In this document: positions 28,995 to 38,552 of the stretch, in pieces | How positions within the stretch are numbered: the stretch's first letter is position 1 | Layout of the letters: each line of letters opens with the position of its first letter | Notes under the pieces: generated by a model | The model's database searches: none | What the model saw: only the letters and a program-made list of their open reading frames with translations | Told to the model about the DNA's origin: nothing | Made by a program: the position numbers and the translations under genes | NCBI RefSeq assembly: GCF_015207655.1 | Contig: NZ_JADEWN010000040.1 | Span: 1-51,939 of the forward strand | DNA from: Gloeocapsopsis crepidinum LEGE 06123 | GTDB taxonomy: Bacteria; Cyanobacteriota; Cyanobacteriia; Cyanobacteriales; Chroococcidiopsidaceae | Reading direction: 5' to 3' | DNA length: 51,939 nucleotides

Positions 28995-29021
28995 AAGGTT
29001 GGCAGGCAAGATGCCTACCTT
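28995..29021. repeat. Inverted repeat abutting the regulator start codon
   Basis: AAGGTTGGCA and TGCCTACCTT are complementary at 9 of 10 positions with a 7-base loop. On the minus strand the hairpin ends one base before the ATG at 28993, so there is no room for a normal Shine-Dalgarno outside it. GGCATCTTGCC-type hairpins are also seen as dispersed intergenic repeats in cyanobacteria. Confidence 0.6.
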
Positions 29022-29103
29022 ACATTTCATACTTGATTTAGTAACCAAGATAATACTCTGTGAATTTTAATACGAACTAACTAGAGTTTTAGGAAGCTTT
29101 AGA

Positions 29104-30180
29104 TTAATTTTCTAAATCAATTGGTATGCAATCAGTGACTAAAGAATTAAGTATTTTATCGACACTAGCAACTGATAAATCTGCAAGTGAGAACTCTTGT
29201 TGCACGTTAGTGTAATCTCGCTGCATAGAGTGAGTATAAGTAGGATCGTAATGTGACTCTAATAGATCTTGAAACAATTCTGCCCATTGTTGCTGTGCGA
29301 TCGCTTGATACCATTGCGATAATTTCTTTTTGCCGTATCTTGCTTTCAAATAACCTAGCTTAGCTTGCAAGACATCAGGATGAGTAACTAGATGGGGATA
29401 TTGCTGTAAAAGAAATTGAACTCTTGCTGAGATTGGTACGTGAATTTCTACACAGTTGGCTTGTTTCATCTTCAGCCACAGCGATTGTGGCAAATAGACT
29501 TGTCCAATTTTATTACTTTCTGATTCTACCCATACAGGTAAACGAGAGTTGAAACTGTGGAGTTGTTGCACTAACAGAGATTCAAAATACTTTTGCGAAG
29601 GTTGGGCTAAAGGTTTATCTTGCCATTCTTCACCTAGCAGTGAACCGCGATGATTCGCTAAATTCTCTAAATCGAGAACTTGTAAACCACGCTGCTGCAT
29701 CTGTCGCAAGATATGAGTTTTTCCACTACCAGTTTTACCACAGAGAATTTGGTAAGTGAAATCAAGTGGTAATTTCTCTAATTGTTCGCGGACATAGGCG
29801 CGGTAAGTTTTGTAGCCACCTTCAATGACAGTCACTCGCCACCCGATTTGTCCGAGTACCCAAGCCATGCTATTAGAACGCTGTCCACCACGCCAGCAGT
29901 AAACTAATGGACGATAATCTTTTTCTTTATCAACAAAGTATTCGCGAAGATATTGCGAAAGGTTTTTGTAAACAAGTGCTGCACCAACTTTACGCGCAGT
30001 GAAAGGAGATACTTGTTTATAGATTGTTCCAACTTCAGCACGTTCTTCATTATTTAATACTGGTAAATTAATCGCCCCAGGAATATGGTCTTCAGCAAAT
30101 TCTCCCTCGGAACGGACATCAATAATTTCACTATAAGTATCTAACCAAGGTTGCTGAGTGTAGACAGGTGTAGATGGCAT
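29104..30180 (-). CDS. mnmH: tRNA 2-selenouridine synthase
   Basis: A 358-residue enzyme that replaces sulfur with selenium at the wobble uridine of certain tRNAs, through a geranylated intermediate. The rhodanese domain (about 10-130) has the catalytic Cys C95 in VYCWRGGQRSNSMAW. The P-loop NTPase-like domain follows, with CGKTGSGKTH at 147-156. Length fits the family. It needs selenophosphate from SelD, which is not in this window. The gene is alone, oriented like the regulator operon but 110 bases upstream of it. Confidence 0.95.
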   Translation of the reverse strand: MPSTPVYTQQPWLDTYSEIIDVRSEGEFAEDHIPGAINLPVLNNEERAEVGTIYKQVSPFTARKVGAALVYKNLSQYLREYFVDKEKDYRPLVYCWRGGQRSNSMAWVLGQIGWRVTVIEGGYKTYRAYVREQLEKLPLDFTYQILCGKTGSGKTHILRQMQQRGLQVLDLENLANHRGSLLGEEWQDKPLAQPSQKYFESLLVQQLHSFNSRLPVWVESESNKIGQVYLPQSLWLKMKQANCVEIHVPISARVQFLLQQYPHLVTHPDVLQAKLGYLKARYGKKKLSQWYQAIAQQQWAELFQDLLESHYDPTYTHSMQRDYTNVQQEFSLADLSVASVDKILNSLVTDCIPIDLEN

Positions 30181-30366
30181 TACAAATCAACTGATCTTTA
30201 TGTTTGATTGTGCCACTTATGAGAAGTAGGAAAAGGGTTGAAATAAATATAACTTCAAGGCTGGTAACAGGTAATTGGTAATTGGCAATTAGCTATCTCT
30301 TGCTAAGTGTTAACAGCTTTCCGATTACTCATTATGCTCACCTACTTATATCTCAAGGATTATATT

Positions 30367-30385
30367 GATAATATTTCTCATCATA
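30367..30385. promoter_or_regulatory. Candidate Fur box before the AraC regulator
   Basis: The 19-base stretch starting GATAAT and containing CTCATCATA matches the classical Fur consensus GATAATGATAATCATTATC at about 13 of 19 positions. It lies about 37 bases upstream of the AraC-type gene, in a locus for siderophore uptake, which makes iron repression by Fur sensible. The match is moderate. Confidence 0.4.
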
Positions 30386-30421
30386 AGGCTTGAGTGAGTA
30401 CCTGCGCGATTAAAAATTAAT

Positions 30422-31462
30422 ATGGCAATCACGCTCTCAGAACAAGATTGGAATGATTTATGGCAACAAGGTAAGCACAATGGTAGCGTCGTTTGTCAGT
30501 CAGATGGATGGGAAACGCTTGAGCAAGGATACCTTCCGTATTTAGGTAAAGTACATGAGTGGGAAATGCAACTTCGAGAAGGGCTATGCATTGGAGTATA
30601 TGACTACAATTTAACCGACGATATTATCTGTATCTCGCAAAATTCTGGCTGCATCGATTCCTGCTTAAGCTTTTTTGTATCAGGTGATGTCAGAACAACA
30701 TTGCATGGTTTGACAGATTGCGTCGATGAAGTCGTTGGGCGTAACTATCTCAGTTGTATTCCAAATGTACCTGAAACTGAAACATGGCAAGCAGGACAAC
30801 GCCTCATCAGGCTTCAAATCGCCTTAGATCCCTACAGTTTCTTTCACGAGTTGACGCTCGAACAGTTAACACAATTACCTGCTGAGGTGAGGCAAGTTGC
30901 AGCTAGTGGTGATATTAAACCCTACTATCGCTCAGGAATCACAACTCCTGAAATGGCAGTAGTGATGCATCAAATTTTACATTGTCCGTACCACGGCTTG
31001 ACCAAGCGGATGTATTTGGAAGGAAAAGCTTTAGAACTGTTGACGCTTCAGTTTAGTCAATTTGTGCAAGACAATCGCATTTCACAATCATCTGCGTTAC
31101 GTTCTGATGACATCGAACGAATTCACTACGCTAGAGAGATTCTGCTAGCGCGTTTACACGATCCGCCTTCGTTGATTGAGTTGGCGCGGATTGTTGGTAT
31201 TAACGATAACAAGCTCAAAATTGGTTTTCGCCACTGTTTTGGCACAACAGTATTTGGTTATTTGCATCAATGTCGTATGGAGCGATCGCGTCAATATTTA
31301 AAAGCTGGTGGAATGACAGTATCAGAGGTAGCAAAAGCTGTCGGTTTTGTCAACCGTGGTTATTTTGCAGCGTCGTTTCGCCGTAAGTTTGGTGTAAATC
31401 CAAGAGATTATCTGAACCAAATGCAAAAAACTCCGGCTAGCGATCGCAAAAACTCCGGCTAG
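30422..31462 (+). CDS. AraC-family regulator, PchR-like
   Basis: A 346-residue transcription factor. The last 100 residues (about 232-335) form the two helix-turn-helix AraC domain: PSLIELARIVGINDNKLKIGF and GGMTVSEVAKAVGFVNRGYFAASFRRKFGVNPRDYL in parts. The N-terminal 220 residues form a ligand/effector domain like PchR, which senses a siderophore with iron. Context supports control of the TonB receptor gene that follows. The last codons and stop lie in a 22-bp tandem duplication, so the C-terminal tail QKTPASDRKNSG is probably a recent change. Confidence 0.9.
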   Translation: MAITLSEQDWNDLWQQGKHNGSVVCQSDGWETLEQGYLPYLGKVHEWEMQLREGLCIGVYDYNLTDDIICISQNSGCIDSCLSFFVSGDVRTTLHGLTDCVDEVVGRNYLSCIPNVPETETWQAGQRLIRLQIALDPYSFFHELTLEQLTQLPAEVRQVAASGDIKPYYRSGITTPEMAVVMHQILHCPYHGLTKRMYLEGKALELLTLQFSQFVQDNRISQSSALRSDDIERIHYAREILLARLHDPPSLIELARIVGINDNKLKIGFRHCFGTTVFGYLHQCRMERSRQYLKAGGMTVSEVAKAVGFVNRGYFAASFRRKFGVNPRDYLNQMQKTPASDRKNSG

Positions 31463-31469
31463 CGATCGC
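31426..31469. repeat. Perfect 22-bp tandem duplication at the AraC stop
   Basis: Two identical 22-base units (AAAAACTCCGGCTAGCGATCGC without further break, 31426-31447 and 31448-31469; written as AAAAACTCCGGC plus TAGCGATCGC). Each contains a HIP1 site. The stop TAG falls in the second unit. Read in the first unit's frame the same bases give Thr-Pro-Ala-Ser-Asp-Arg, so the duplication extends or alters the C terminus. Confidence 0.85.
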
Positions 31470-31551
31470 CCTAATAGCTTCATGCCCTCCAACGTCGAGT
31501 AAACTTCTTGAGAGAGTTTCTCAGGTTTTGGTGTTACTGATGTGTGGGGCA

Positions 31552-33702
31552 ATGGTGAATCAGCTAACGCGATTGATATTTTTAACGGGAATCTTTTCCC
31601 TACTGATAGCTTGTCCTAGTTGGGCAGAACAAACCGCAGTTCGTGGTAATCATGAAACACAAACGGCGCAAATTACTCCGTCTTCACAGTTACAAATTAC
31701 GGAAGTTCGACTCAATCCAACAGATCAAGAACTAGAAATCATTTTAGAAACAGAGGGTTCCGAACAATTGCAGCCAGTCAGTCGTATTGAAGGAAATAGC
31801 TATATTGCTAATATTCCCAATGCACAGTTGCGGTTGCGATCAAGCGATGAATTTCGTGCCCAAAACCCGACGAGTGATATTACAGTAGTATCCGTAACAA
31901 ATATTACTTCCAATACTGTTCGTGTAACGGTCACAAGTACAGAAACTCCGCCACAAGTTGCGTTATTTGATAGCGATGAAGGTTTGATCTTCTCTGTTAC
32001 ACCAACTACCTCAATTACTCAGACACCACAAGCGAGTGAAACTCCACCCGATCAAGATTCAATTGAACTGCTGGTAACAGGCGAAGAAGATGGATATAGC
32101 ATCCCAAATGCCACAACTGGGACTAGAACTGATACACCACTGCGCGATACTCCCCAGTCAATTCAAGTAATTCCTCAGGAGGTTTTAGAAGACCAACGAG
32201 TTACCCGACTCACGGATGCACTACGTAACGTCAGTGGAGTGGTACAAATCGGTGGTTTTGGCGGGACAACTGACCAGTTAAATATCAGGGGTTTTGATGC
32301 TTATGATATTCTCAGCGATGGTTTTCAAGTTATCCCTGGCTTTACAGAGACTGCTAATGTTGAACAAATAGAAGTTCTCAAAGGACCCGCGTCAATTTTA
32401 TACGGACAGATATCACCAGGAGGAATAGTTAATTTAGTAACTAAAAAACCGTTGAGTGAGCCTTATTTTGTGACTGATTTATCTATAGGCAGTTTTAGCT
32501 TTTACCGTCCTACTATTGATATATCTGGACCTTTAAATCCTGAGAAAACATTACTATATCGCCTTAATATTGCTTACGAAAATTCTGGTAGTTTCCGTGA
32601 CTTTGTAAATAGTGAGCGATTTTTCATTGAACCCGTTTTTGCTTGGGAAATTAGCGATCGCACTGATCTATCAATCAATCTCAGCTATGCCTACGATAAT
32701 CGGACATTTGACCGTGGTGTAGTTGCTTTTGGGCGAGGAATTGCTGATATTCCCATTAGTAGATTTTTAGGCGAACCAGATGACAATTCTGAAGTAGAAA
32801 CTTTTGGTGTTGGTTATCGACTGGAACATCGTTTTAGTGAAAGCTTAACCCTACGCAATGCCTTTCAATTCATTTCAGATGATAGCTTGAATTACCGTGC
32901 CGAGCCGTTAGAACTTGATGAAGCTACTGGCGAACTGATACGAAATTACAGATCCAATGATACTTATGCTGAAACTTATGCTTTACAGACAGACATTGTT
33001 GGTAAGTTTGCGACAGGTTCAGTTCAGCACACACTATTGTTTGGCTTTGATTTCTCTAGACAAACTTCAGACTACACCCGCACTCAGCTACTACCTGAAC
33101 TAACTCCATCAATCAATGTATTTAACCCAATTTACAGTTTTCTTTTACCATCTGCTCTTGCAGATCCAACGACTAGAGGGGGATTTACGGAAATTACCAC
33201 TACAGACGAATTAGGTATTTTTTTGCAAAACCAAGTAGCATTTTCAGACAATCTTAAGCTGCTAGTTGGTGGTCGTTTTGATATTGTAGATCAAGGTAGT
33301 TTTTTTCAGGAAGCAAATAGTGCTTCTGGTAGTGATTCTAGCAATTATGCCGAGGCTTTCAGTCCCAGAATTGGTGTTGTTTATCAGCCAATTCAACCAA
33401 TTTCACTTTATGCTAGTTATAGTCGCTCATTTCAACCAAATTTTGGTCAACGCGCTGATGGTTCATTGTTAGAGCCAGAACGCGGTACTCAATATGAAGT
33501 GGGTATCAAAGCTGATTTAAATAACGGGCTTTCAGCAACGTTAGCTGCTTACGAAATTACTAAAACTAATATTGCCACACCTGACCCTAACGATCCTGAT
33601 TTTTCTATCCCGATTGGCGAACAAAGAAGTCGCGGAATTGAATTAGATATTGCTGGTGAAATTCTTCCTGGGTGGAACATCCTTGCTTCTTATTTTATTT
33701 AA
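31552..33702 (+). pseudogene. TonB-dependent siderophore receptor, 3' end missing
   Basis: An outer-membrane receptor for iron-siderophores. The ATG at 31552 is chosen because it starts a clean signal peptide (MVNQLTRLIFLTGIFSLL...CPSWA); the longer frame from a TTG at 31528 lacks a ribosome site. An AMIN domain follows (about 45-130), a TonB-box-like segment (ELLVTGEED), a plug (RDTPQSIQVIPQEVLEDQR) and a beta-barrel. The frame stops after PGWNILASYFI, where family members continue for about 100-130 residues to the last strands and terminal aromatic. So the barrel is incomplete and the protein likely cannot insert. Confidence 0.85.
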
Positions 33703-34049
33703 AAAGTTCATTCGGTGGCTCAATTTTGGAAGATGCAGGGCTAAAACGCCCACCCGCGCAAGATATTGAAACTAAAGGCGCAAATCAGCGGCGAATTGAT
33801 AAAGAAGTCATTTCACTTTTAGACGCTGATGTTATGTTTGTGTGGACTTATGGATATACTAGTGCGATTGCCCAAGAAGCACAAACCGCACTCAAGCGAT
33901 TAAAAACTGATCCTTTTTGGTTATCCTTAAATGTTGTGCAACAAAACCGAGTATATGAAGTCCCTGCATCCTACTGGGCTGGGTTTGGTCCACTTGCGGC
34001 AAATCTAGTTGTTGACGATCTATTCAAATATTTCTTAGTGGAAAAATGA
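33703..34049 (+). pseudogene. Fragment of an iron-siderophore ABC transporter binding protein (last third)
   Basis: From about 33703 the frame +2 relative to the receptor reads SSFGGSILEDAGLKRPPAQD, then LLDADVMFVWTYGYT, FWLSLNVVQQNRVYEVPASYW and AANLVVDDLFKYF: the C-terminal lobe of a FecB/FhuD-like periplasmic binding protein. Full proteins are about 320-350 residues; the N-terminal two thirds are absent. No start codon or ribosome site fits it. It is joined directly to the truncated receptor, as expected for a deletion that removed the receptor's 3' end and the binding protein's 5' part. Confidence 0.85.
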
Positions 34050-34148
34050 ATTTTTCAGACTGCGAAGGTAGTCTTAGCTTGATTAGCTGCGACTTAAGTC
34101 ACCCAGCTTAATATTAAACTATATAGTTTCAAAAATATTTATGCAATT

Positions 34149-34772
34149 ATGGTGCAAACAATTCAAGCTAGAGATATTACTCTCTACGAACTAGAAGAAA
34201 TTGGTTTGCAACTTGCTCAAGATGCTAGTTTTTTTATAGAATGGCAAGAAGGCTTACCACCATTAACTGAAGCTGAAAAACAGGCTTTGGCGCGAGTTTG
34301 CAGCAACTACTTGAACCTATCTAAGCGTCGCCCTATGTCAGAGGAGGCGGTGAAAATGGTAGTGTTATCTCCTCTTCTTGATTTAGCAGGCTTTTATCAA
34401 CCACCTTTTGAAATTGAAACTGAAACTTCTGTGGAAATTTCTGCTGAAGATGACGGTACTGTTGTTAAAGGAAATATTGATGTTCTGGTAATACAAAAAC
34501 GATTTTGGGTACTCGTTATTGAATCAAAAAGTACTAAATTTGATGTCACAGTAGCGTTACCTCAAGCACCTGCCTATATGTTGGCTAACCCAAGCCCAGT
34601 AAACCCAACATTTGGCTTACTCGTTAATGGTAGGGAATTTATGTTTATCAAGCTAGTAATTCAAGAACACCCTATATATGCACGCTCCTATGCTTTATCG
34701 ATTGAACGCGATCGCGAACGACAGCAGATACTTAGCGTCTTAAAGCGCCTTGGTCAAATGATAAGTGTGTAA
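34149..34772 (+). CDS. HsdR N-terminal-like nuclease-fold protein
   Basis: A 207-residue protein resembling the N-terminal region of type I restriction R subunits, with a PD-(D/E)XK pattern: GNIDVLVIQKRFWVLVIESKS (in parts), where D116 or so and E-S-K are the metal-binding residues. It lacks the helicase part, and no HsdM or HsdS is nearby, so it is not a complete restriction system. Such short orphan proteins are frequent in cyanobacteria; their activity is not known to me. Confidence 0.75.
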   Translation: MVQTIQARDITLYELEEIGLQLAQDASFFIEWQEGLPPLTEAEKQALARVCSNYLNLSKRRPMSEEAVKMVVLSPLLDLAGFYQPPFEIETETSVEISAEDDGTVVKGNIDVLVIQKRFWVLVIESKSTKFDVTVALPQAPAYMLANPSPVNPTFGLLVNGREFMFIKLVIQEHPIYARSYALSIERDRERQQILSVLKRLGQMISV

Positions 34773-34886
34773 GTTTGATACTTTCCATCACAGCTTTGCT
34801 TTATCTGACAAGATTGAATAATAAAACCGAGATAAATTTGTATTCAATGAGCAATATGTGTTATCTTAGTTAAGCTTGATTCTATT

Positions 34887-34957
34887 GCGGGCATAGTTTA
34901 GTGGTAAAACCATAGCCTTCCAAGCTATTGATGCGAGTTCGATTCTCGCTGCCCGCT
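34887..34957 (+). tRNA. tRNA-Gly (anticodon UCC)
   Basis: The acceptor strands GCGGGCA and TGCCCGC pair fully with a U discriminator. The anticodon stem ATAGC/GCTAT encloses the loop CTTCCAA with anticodon TCC. The T arm GCGAG-TTCGATT-CTCGC and the D arm with GTGGTAA are normal. The 3' CCA is not encoded. Length is 71 bases. Confidence 0.97.
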
Positions 34958-35051
34958 TTGATAAAAAACTAAAACCAATATAATAAAAGCGATCGCTTGG
35001 CGAGTGAAACAAGTGATGATTGAAAAGCGCACCTCATAAAAGAATTAGCCA

Positions 35052-35537
35052 ATGACTCGAACAAAACCTATACATTCAACTTCGCATAGCGACTTATACG
35101 ATCGCGATTTTGTTGCATGGTCTGACGAGCAAGCCATGTTATTAGAACAAGAACGATTCAGCGAATTGGACTTGATTCACTTAATTGAAGAGGTGCGTGA
35201 TTTGGGGCGCAGAGAGCGAGATGCTATTGAAAGTCAGCTAGAGCGATTACTGTTACACATACTTAAGTGGCAATACCAACCCAAATTAAAAAGCTGTAGT
35301 TGGGAAATATCTATCAAAGATGCGAGAAGACAAATCAAAAAGCTGTGTAGAAAATATCCAGTGCTTATAAAACATATTCATAAAGAAGATGTTTTTGATG
35401 AATGTTACTTGGATGCTCGTGAAGCGGCAACAGATGAGACAGGATTGCCTAAGAAAACTTTCCCGTTAGAGTGTTCTTACTCATTAGAGCAAGTGCTCAA
35501 TTCAAGTTTCTTTCCAGAAGCGATCGCAGATGAATAA
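35052..35537 (+). CDS. DUF29 family protein
   Basis: A 161-residue helical protein of the DUF29 family, which is greatly expanded in cyanobacteria. Signatures are DFVAWSDEQAMLLEQ, LDLIHLIEEVRDLGRRERDAI (in parts) and LERLLLHILKWQYQP. No catalytic residues known; function unknown. It follows the tRNA-Gly gene. Confidence 0.88.
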   Translation: MTRTKPIHSTSHSDLYDRDFVAWSDEQAMLLEQERFSELDLIHLIEEVRDLGRRERDAIESQLERLLLHILKWQYQPKLKSCSWEISIKDARRQIKKLCRKYPVLIKHIHKEDVFDECYLDAREAATDETGLPKKTFPLECSYSLEQVLNSSFFPEAIADE

Positions 35538-35619
35538 TTTGCTTTGAGAGTGTTCAGCCGACACCAACGTCTACAAACTTTTCTATAGCTTTCCTTGCTA
35601 TTGATGAGTGTTCACTTGC

Positions 35620-36030
35620 TTATTGACAAACCCATTTCCATAAGGGGTGACTCGGACCCTGTTGACGAATGCGCTGTACTTGTTGTTCTAAACGGCGCTT
35701 TTCTTGCGATGGTATTCCCCAAAGGATATTACGACTTTGCCATACCAAGACACCCAAAGTCATGCCAACACAAATTGCTAAACCCAGGGTAGGTATTGGG
35801 TTGTAATACAAGCCATAGCGCACTGCTACCCAGGTAAAATATTGTTGCCACAAAGCAATTTCTCCACGTAACCCCCACAAGCTCAATAAACCAATCGTTA
35901 ACCACAATATTCCGACAAATAACCATCTACCGTACACAGTTAATTGATGTAGCTTGTGTACTTGCTGTTTAAAAGTTTTGTCGCGATATTCACTTTGATT
36001 GTGGTAATGTGGCTGATCTGGTTGAACCAT
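35620..36030 (-). CDS. Small membrane protein downstream of secF
   Basis: A 136-residue protein with two hydrophobic segments (about 36-54 and 78-97) between a polar N terminus and a basic C-terminal helix (SQEKRRLEQQVQRIRQQG). Its gene is the last of the pdhB-secD-secF series, 45 bases downstream of secF in the same direction. A YajC-like or other accessory role would be conceivable, but the sequence does not look like YajC. Function unknown. Confidence 0.75.
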   Translation of the reverse strand: MVQPDQPHYHNQSEYRDKTFKQQVHKLHQLTVYGRWLFVGILWLTIGLLSLWGLRGEIALWQQYFTWVAVRYGLYYNPIPTLGLAICVGMTLGVLVWQSRNILWGIPSQEKRRLEQQVQRIRQQGPSHPLWKWVCQ

Positions 36031-36075
36031 AGTGAGGGTAGAATACTACTGCAAGCTAACAATGAGAGTGCAAAG

Positions 36076-37047
36076 TTAAGTATCTTCCGGTGGTGAATCA
36101 ATCACTGCTGTACTTTGTGTTGCTAAACGCTGACCATTGCGTTCGCGCCACCAGGAAAGGAGAGTACTTGCGATAAAAATACTAGAATAAGCACCGCAAA
36201 TAAAGCCGATAATCAATGCTAAGGCAAAATTCTTTAAAGTTTCTCCACCAAATAGAAAAATTGCAAATAGCGCGAGCATCGTTGTTAATGTTGTATTGAT
36301 CGATCTTGCTAAAGTTTGATTAACAGCATCATCAACAATTTCACTAATCGAGCGATCGGGATTTACTTTTAATATTTCCCGAATTCGGTCATAGATGACG
36401 ACAGTATCGTTGACTGAAAAACCCGTAATTGTGAGTAAAGCAACAATAAATAAACTGTCTACCTCAACACTCCATACTAAGCCTAAAATTGCAAAAACGC
36501 CTGCTGTGACGAACACGTCATGAAGTAGGGCAGTAATTGCAAATACAGCAAAGTCCAACTGAAACCGTAAGCTAATGTAAACGATAATTCCGCCAAAAGA
36601 AACAATCAACGCCAGCAATCCAGAAGATAATAATTGGCGACCAATGGTTGGACCTACTGTATCGATCTGAGTTGATTGCGGAGCGAAAGCACCAATTCTT
36701 TGACTCAGCGCATCTTGTAACTGCGTACGTTGCTCTACATCCAAGGTACTCGTGCGAATTGAGATACCTTGTTGTTCTTGTCCTAAAATCTGAATGCTGC
36801 TATTAGACAGTCCTTGTGCTGCCAGGACTTCGCGCACTGCAGTAATATCTATTGGTTGAGCGCAATTATTTGGTTGAGTGCAATCTCGTTCGAGTTGTAA
36901 GCGCGTACCACCGACAAAATCCAAACTAGGACGTAATGGTGCGCCGATTTGCTGCCAAGAAATCAGCATTGCAGCTATGCCAGTAATAATCGCTGCAGCA
37001 GAAATTGCCCACCATAGTTTTCGCGATTGGTTAATACTAAGTTTCAT
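36076..37047 (-). CDS. secF: Protein translocase subunit SecF
   Basis: A 323-residue membrane protein of the SecDF complex, which uses the proton gradient to help protein export through SecYEG. N-terminal helix (about 10-31), periplasmic segment with [13 protein letters not shown] and then five membrane helices with the conserved [16 protein letters not shown] (about 215-232). Length is normal. Its start is 37 bases after the secD stop, so they are co-transcribed. Confidence 0.97.
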   Translation of the reverse strand: MKLSINQSRKLWWAISAAAIITGIAAMLISWQQIGAPLRPSLDFVGGTRLQLERDCTQPNNCAQPIDITAVREVLAAQGLSNSSIQILGQEQQGISIRTSTLDVEQRTQLQDALSQRIGAFAPQSTQIDTVGPTIGRQLLSSGLLALIVSFGGIIVYISLRFQLDFAVFAITALLHDVFVTAGVFAILGLVWSVEVDSLFIVALLTITGFSVNDTVVIYDRIREILKVNPDRSISEIVDDAVNQTLARSINTTLTTMLALFAIFLFGGETLKNFALALIIGFICGAYSSIFIASTLLSWWRERNGQRLATQSTAVIDSPPEDT

Positions 37048-37084
37048 TGTGATATCTATGCCCCTCCAGTCTACGATCGCGAGT

Positions 37085-38500
37085 TCATCGAGCTACCTCT
37101 GCCCTCCGAACTGTTGGCAGGTTTGGACAATACAATTCTGGCTTACGCAATGAAGGTAAGCTAATTGCGATAAACATGAGGGTACGACTACAAGTAATTG
37201 CTGTAAACATACTCACGGCAATGCCTAGTGCCAAAGTTAAGGCAAAACCACGAACTAAACCTGCTCCTAACCAGAACAAAGCTGCACAAGCAATCCAAGT
37301 TGTGACATTACTATCTAAAATGCTGGAGAAAGCACGGTAAAATCCCGATTCGACCGAACGATACAGCGACTTACCGGCACGAAGTTCCTCGCGTGTCCGC
37401 TCAAAAATGAGTACATTGGCGTCAACTGCCATACCAATACTGAGAATAAAGCCCGCAATGCCAGGAAGTGTCAAGGTGACACCGAGTAAAGCAAAACTAG
37501 CCCACGTCAGTAAAGCATAAACACACAAAGATAAATCTGCAATGATCCCAGGAACTCGATAATAGACGACCATGAAGATCAACACCAAGATCAAACCACC
37601 GATACCAGCATAGATACTGCGTTGGATGCTGTCTCTTCCTAAAGTGGCACCAACAGTGCGATTTTCAACAATTTCTACAGGTACAGGTAATGCACCACCT
37701 CGTAATTGAATTGCCAAATCGTTCGCTTCTTGGGCAGTAAAGCGACCTGTAATAACTGCTGATCCTCCAGTTATCCCAGTTTGAGCAAATTGCGGACCAA
37801 CGGTAGGTGCGCTAATTAATTCATTATCGAGAAAAATACCAATACTGCGTCCAGTTCCGGCAAGATCGCGGGTGAGTTGGGCAAAAAGTTCAGCACCAGG
37901 TGAATCAAAACGAATTCCTACTTCCCAGTTGTTGGGTGCTTGTGTCGGTTGTCCGTACGCATCTTCGAGGTTTCTACCTGTTAGGGGAGGATTCGTGCTT
38001 TCAAATAACTGAGCGATCGCTGCATTACTGCGCTCAATCGCTTCTTGATTTTGCTGAATTTCTGTAGTATTGTTTGTTGCTCTTAATTCTTGCTGTTTGG
38101 CTAGCAATCCTAATCTAACTTGCTGTTCGGCAAATAACTGTGCTTCTGTACCTGGTCGTTGCGTGCGAAACTCTAACTGTGCCGTACCCCCAAGCACTCG
38201 TTCGGCTTGTTCTGGATTACTGACACCAGGTAGTTGAACAAGTATTTGATCTTGCCCTACAGTTTGAACGACTGGTTCAGAAACACCTAAACCATTAATA
38301 CGATTTTCAATGACCCTCTGAACGGCTTCTAATTCGCGGTCAGTGATTTGGGGAATCTCTGCTGTCGGTTGCACTTGAATTGTTAGCTGCGAACCACCTT
38401 GAAGATCCAATCCCAAGGGAATCGGAATTCTGGCGATCGCTACAATTGCAGCAATTGCCAAAACTACGATCAAAGCCAAGAGCGATCGCTGTCTTTGCAT
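37085..38500 (-). CDS. secD: Protein translocase subunit SecD
   Basis: A 471-residue protein. N-terminal helix (about 7-25) is followed by [14 protein letters not shown], a periplasmic domain (about 40-290) and six-helix membrane region with [23 protein letters not shown] in parts ([17 protein letters not shown]), the Asp of which takes part in proton flow. It is shorter than E. coli SecD (615) as usual in cyanobacteria. pdhB lies 52 bases upstream. Confidence 0.97.
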   Translation of the reverse strand: MQRQRSLLALIVVLAIAAIVAIARIPIPLGLDLQGGSQLTIQVQPTAEIPQITDRELEAVQRVIENRINGLGVSEPVVQTVGQDQILVQLPGVSNPEQAERVLGGTAQLEFRTQRPGTEAQLFAEQQVRLGLLAKQQELRATNNTTEIQQNQEAIERSNAAIAQLFESTNPPLTGRNLEDAYGQPTQAPNNWEVGIRFDSPGAELFAQLTRDLAGTGRSIGIFLDNELISAPTVGPQFAQTGITGGSAVITGRFTAQEANDLAIQLRGGALPVPVEIVENRTVGATLGRDSIQRSIYAGIGGLILVLIFMVVYYRVPGIIADLSLCVYALLTWASFALLGVTLTLPGIAGFILSIGMAVDANVLIFERTREELRAGKSLYRSVESGFYRAFSSILDSNVTTWIACAALFWLGAGLVRGFALTLALGIAVSMFTAITCSRTLMFIAISLPSLRKPELYCPNLPTVRRAEVAR

Positions 38501-38552
38501 ACTCTAAATTTGTCTGCGACAAACGCTATGATAACGTTTTAAAAATGCACTG

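Noticed and set aside
31528-31551. TTG start for the TonB receptor
   Set aside because: The ATG at 31552 gives a normal signal peptide; the upstream codons add no plausible feature.
33690-33720. Simple frameshift in the TonB receptor
   Set aside because: Downstream bases do not encode more receptor in any frame; they encode a different family (binding protein), so a deletion junction fits better.
14436-34772. Uma2 and HsdR-N-like genes as a defence island
   Set aside because: They are 20 kb apart, without methylase, specificity or helicase genes; both families are common orphans in cyanobacteria.
35595-35792. 65-residue plus-strand ORF
   Set aside because: Shadow of the 136-residue membrane protein on the other strand.
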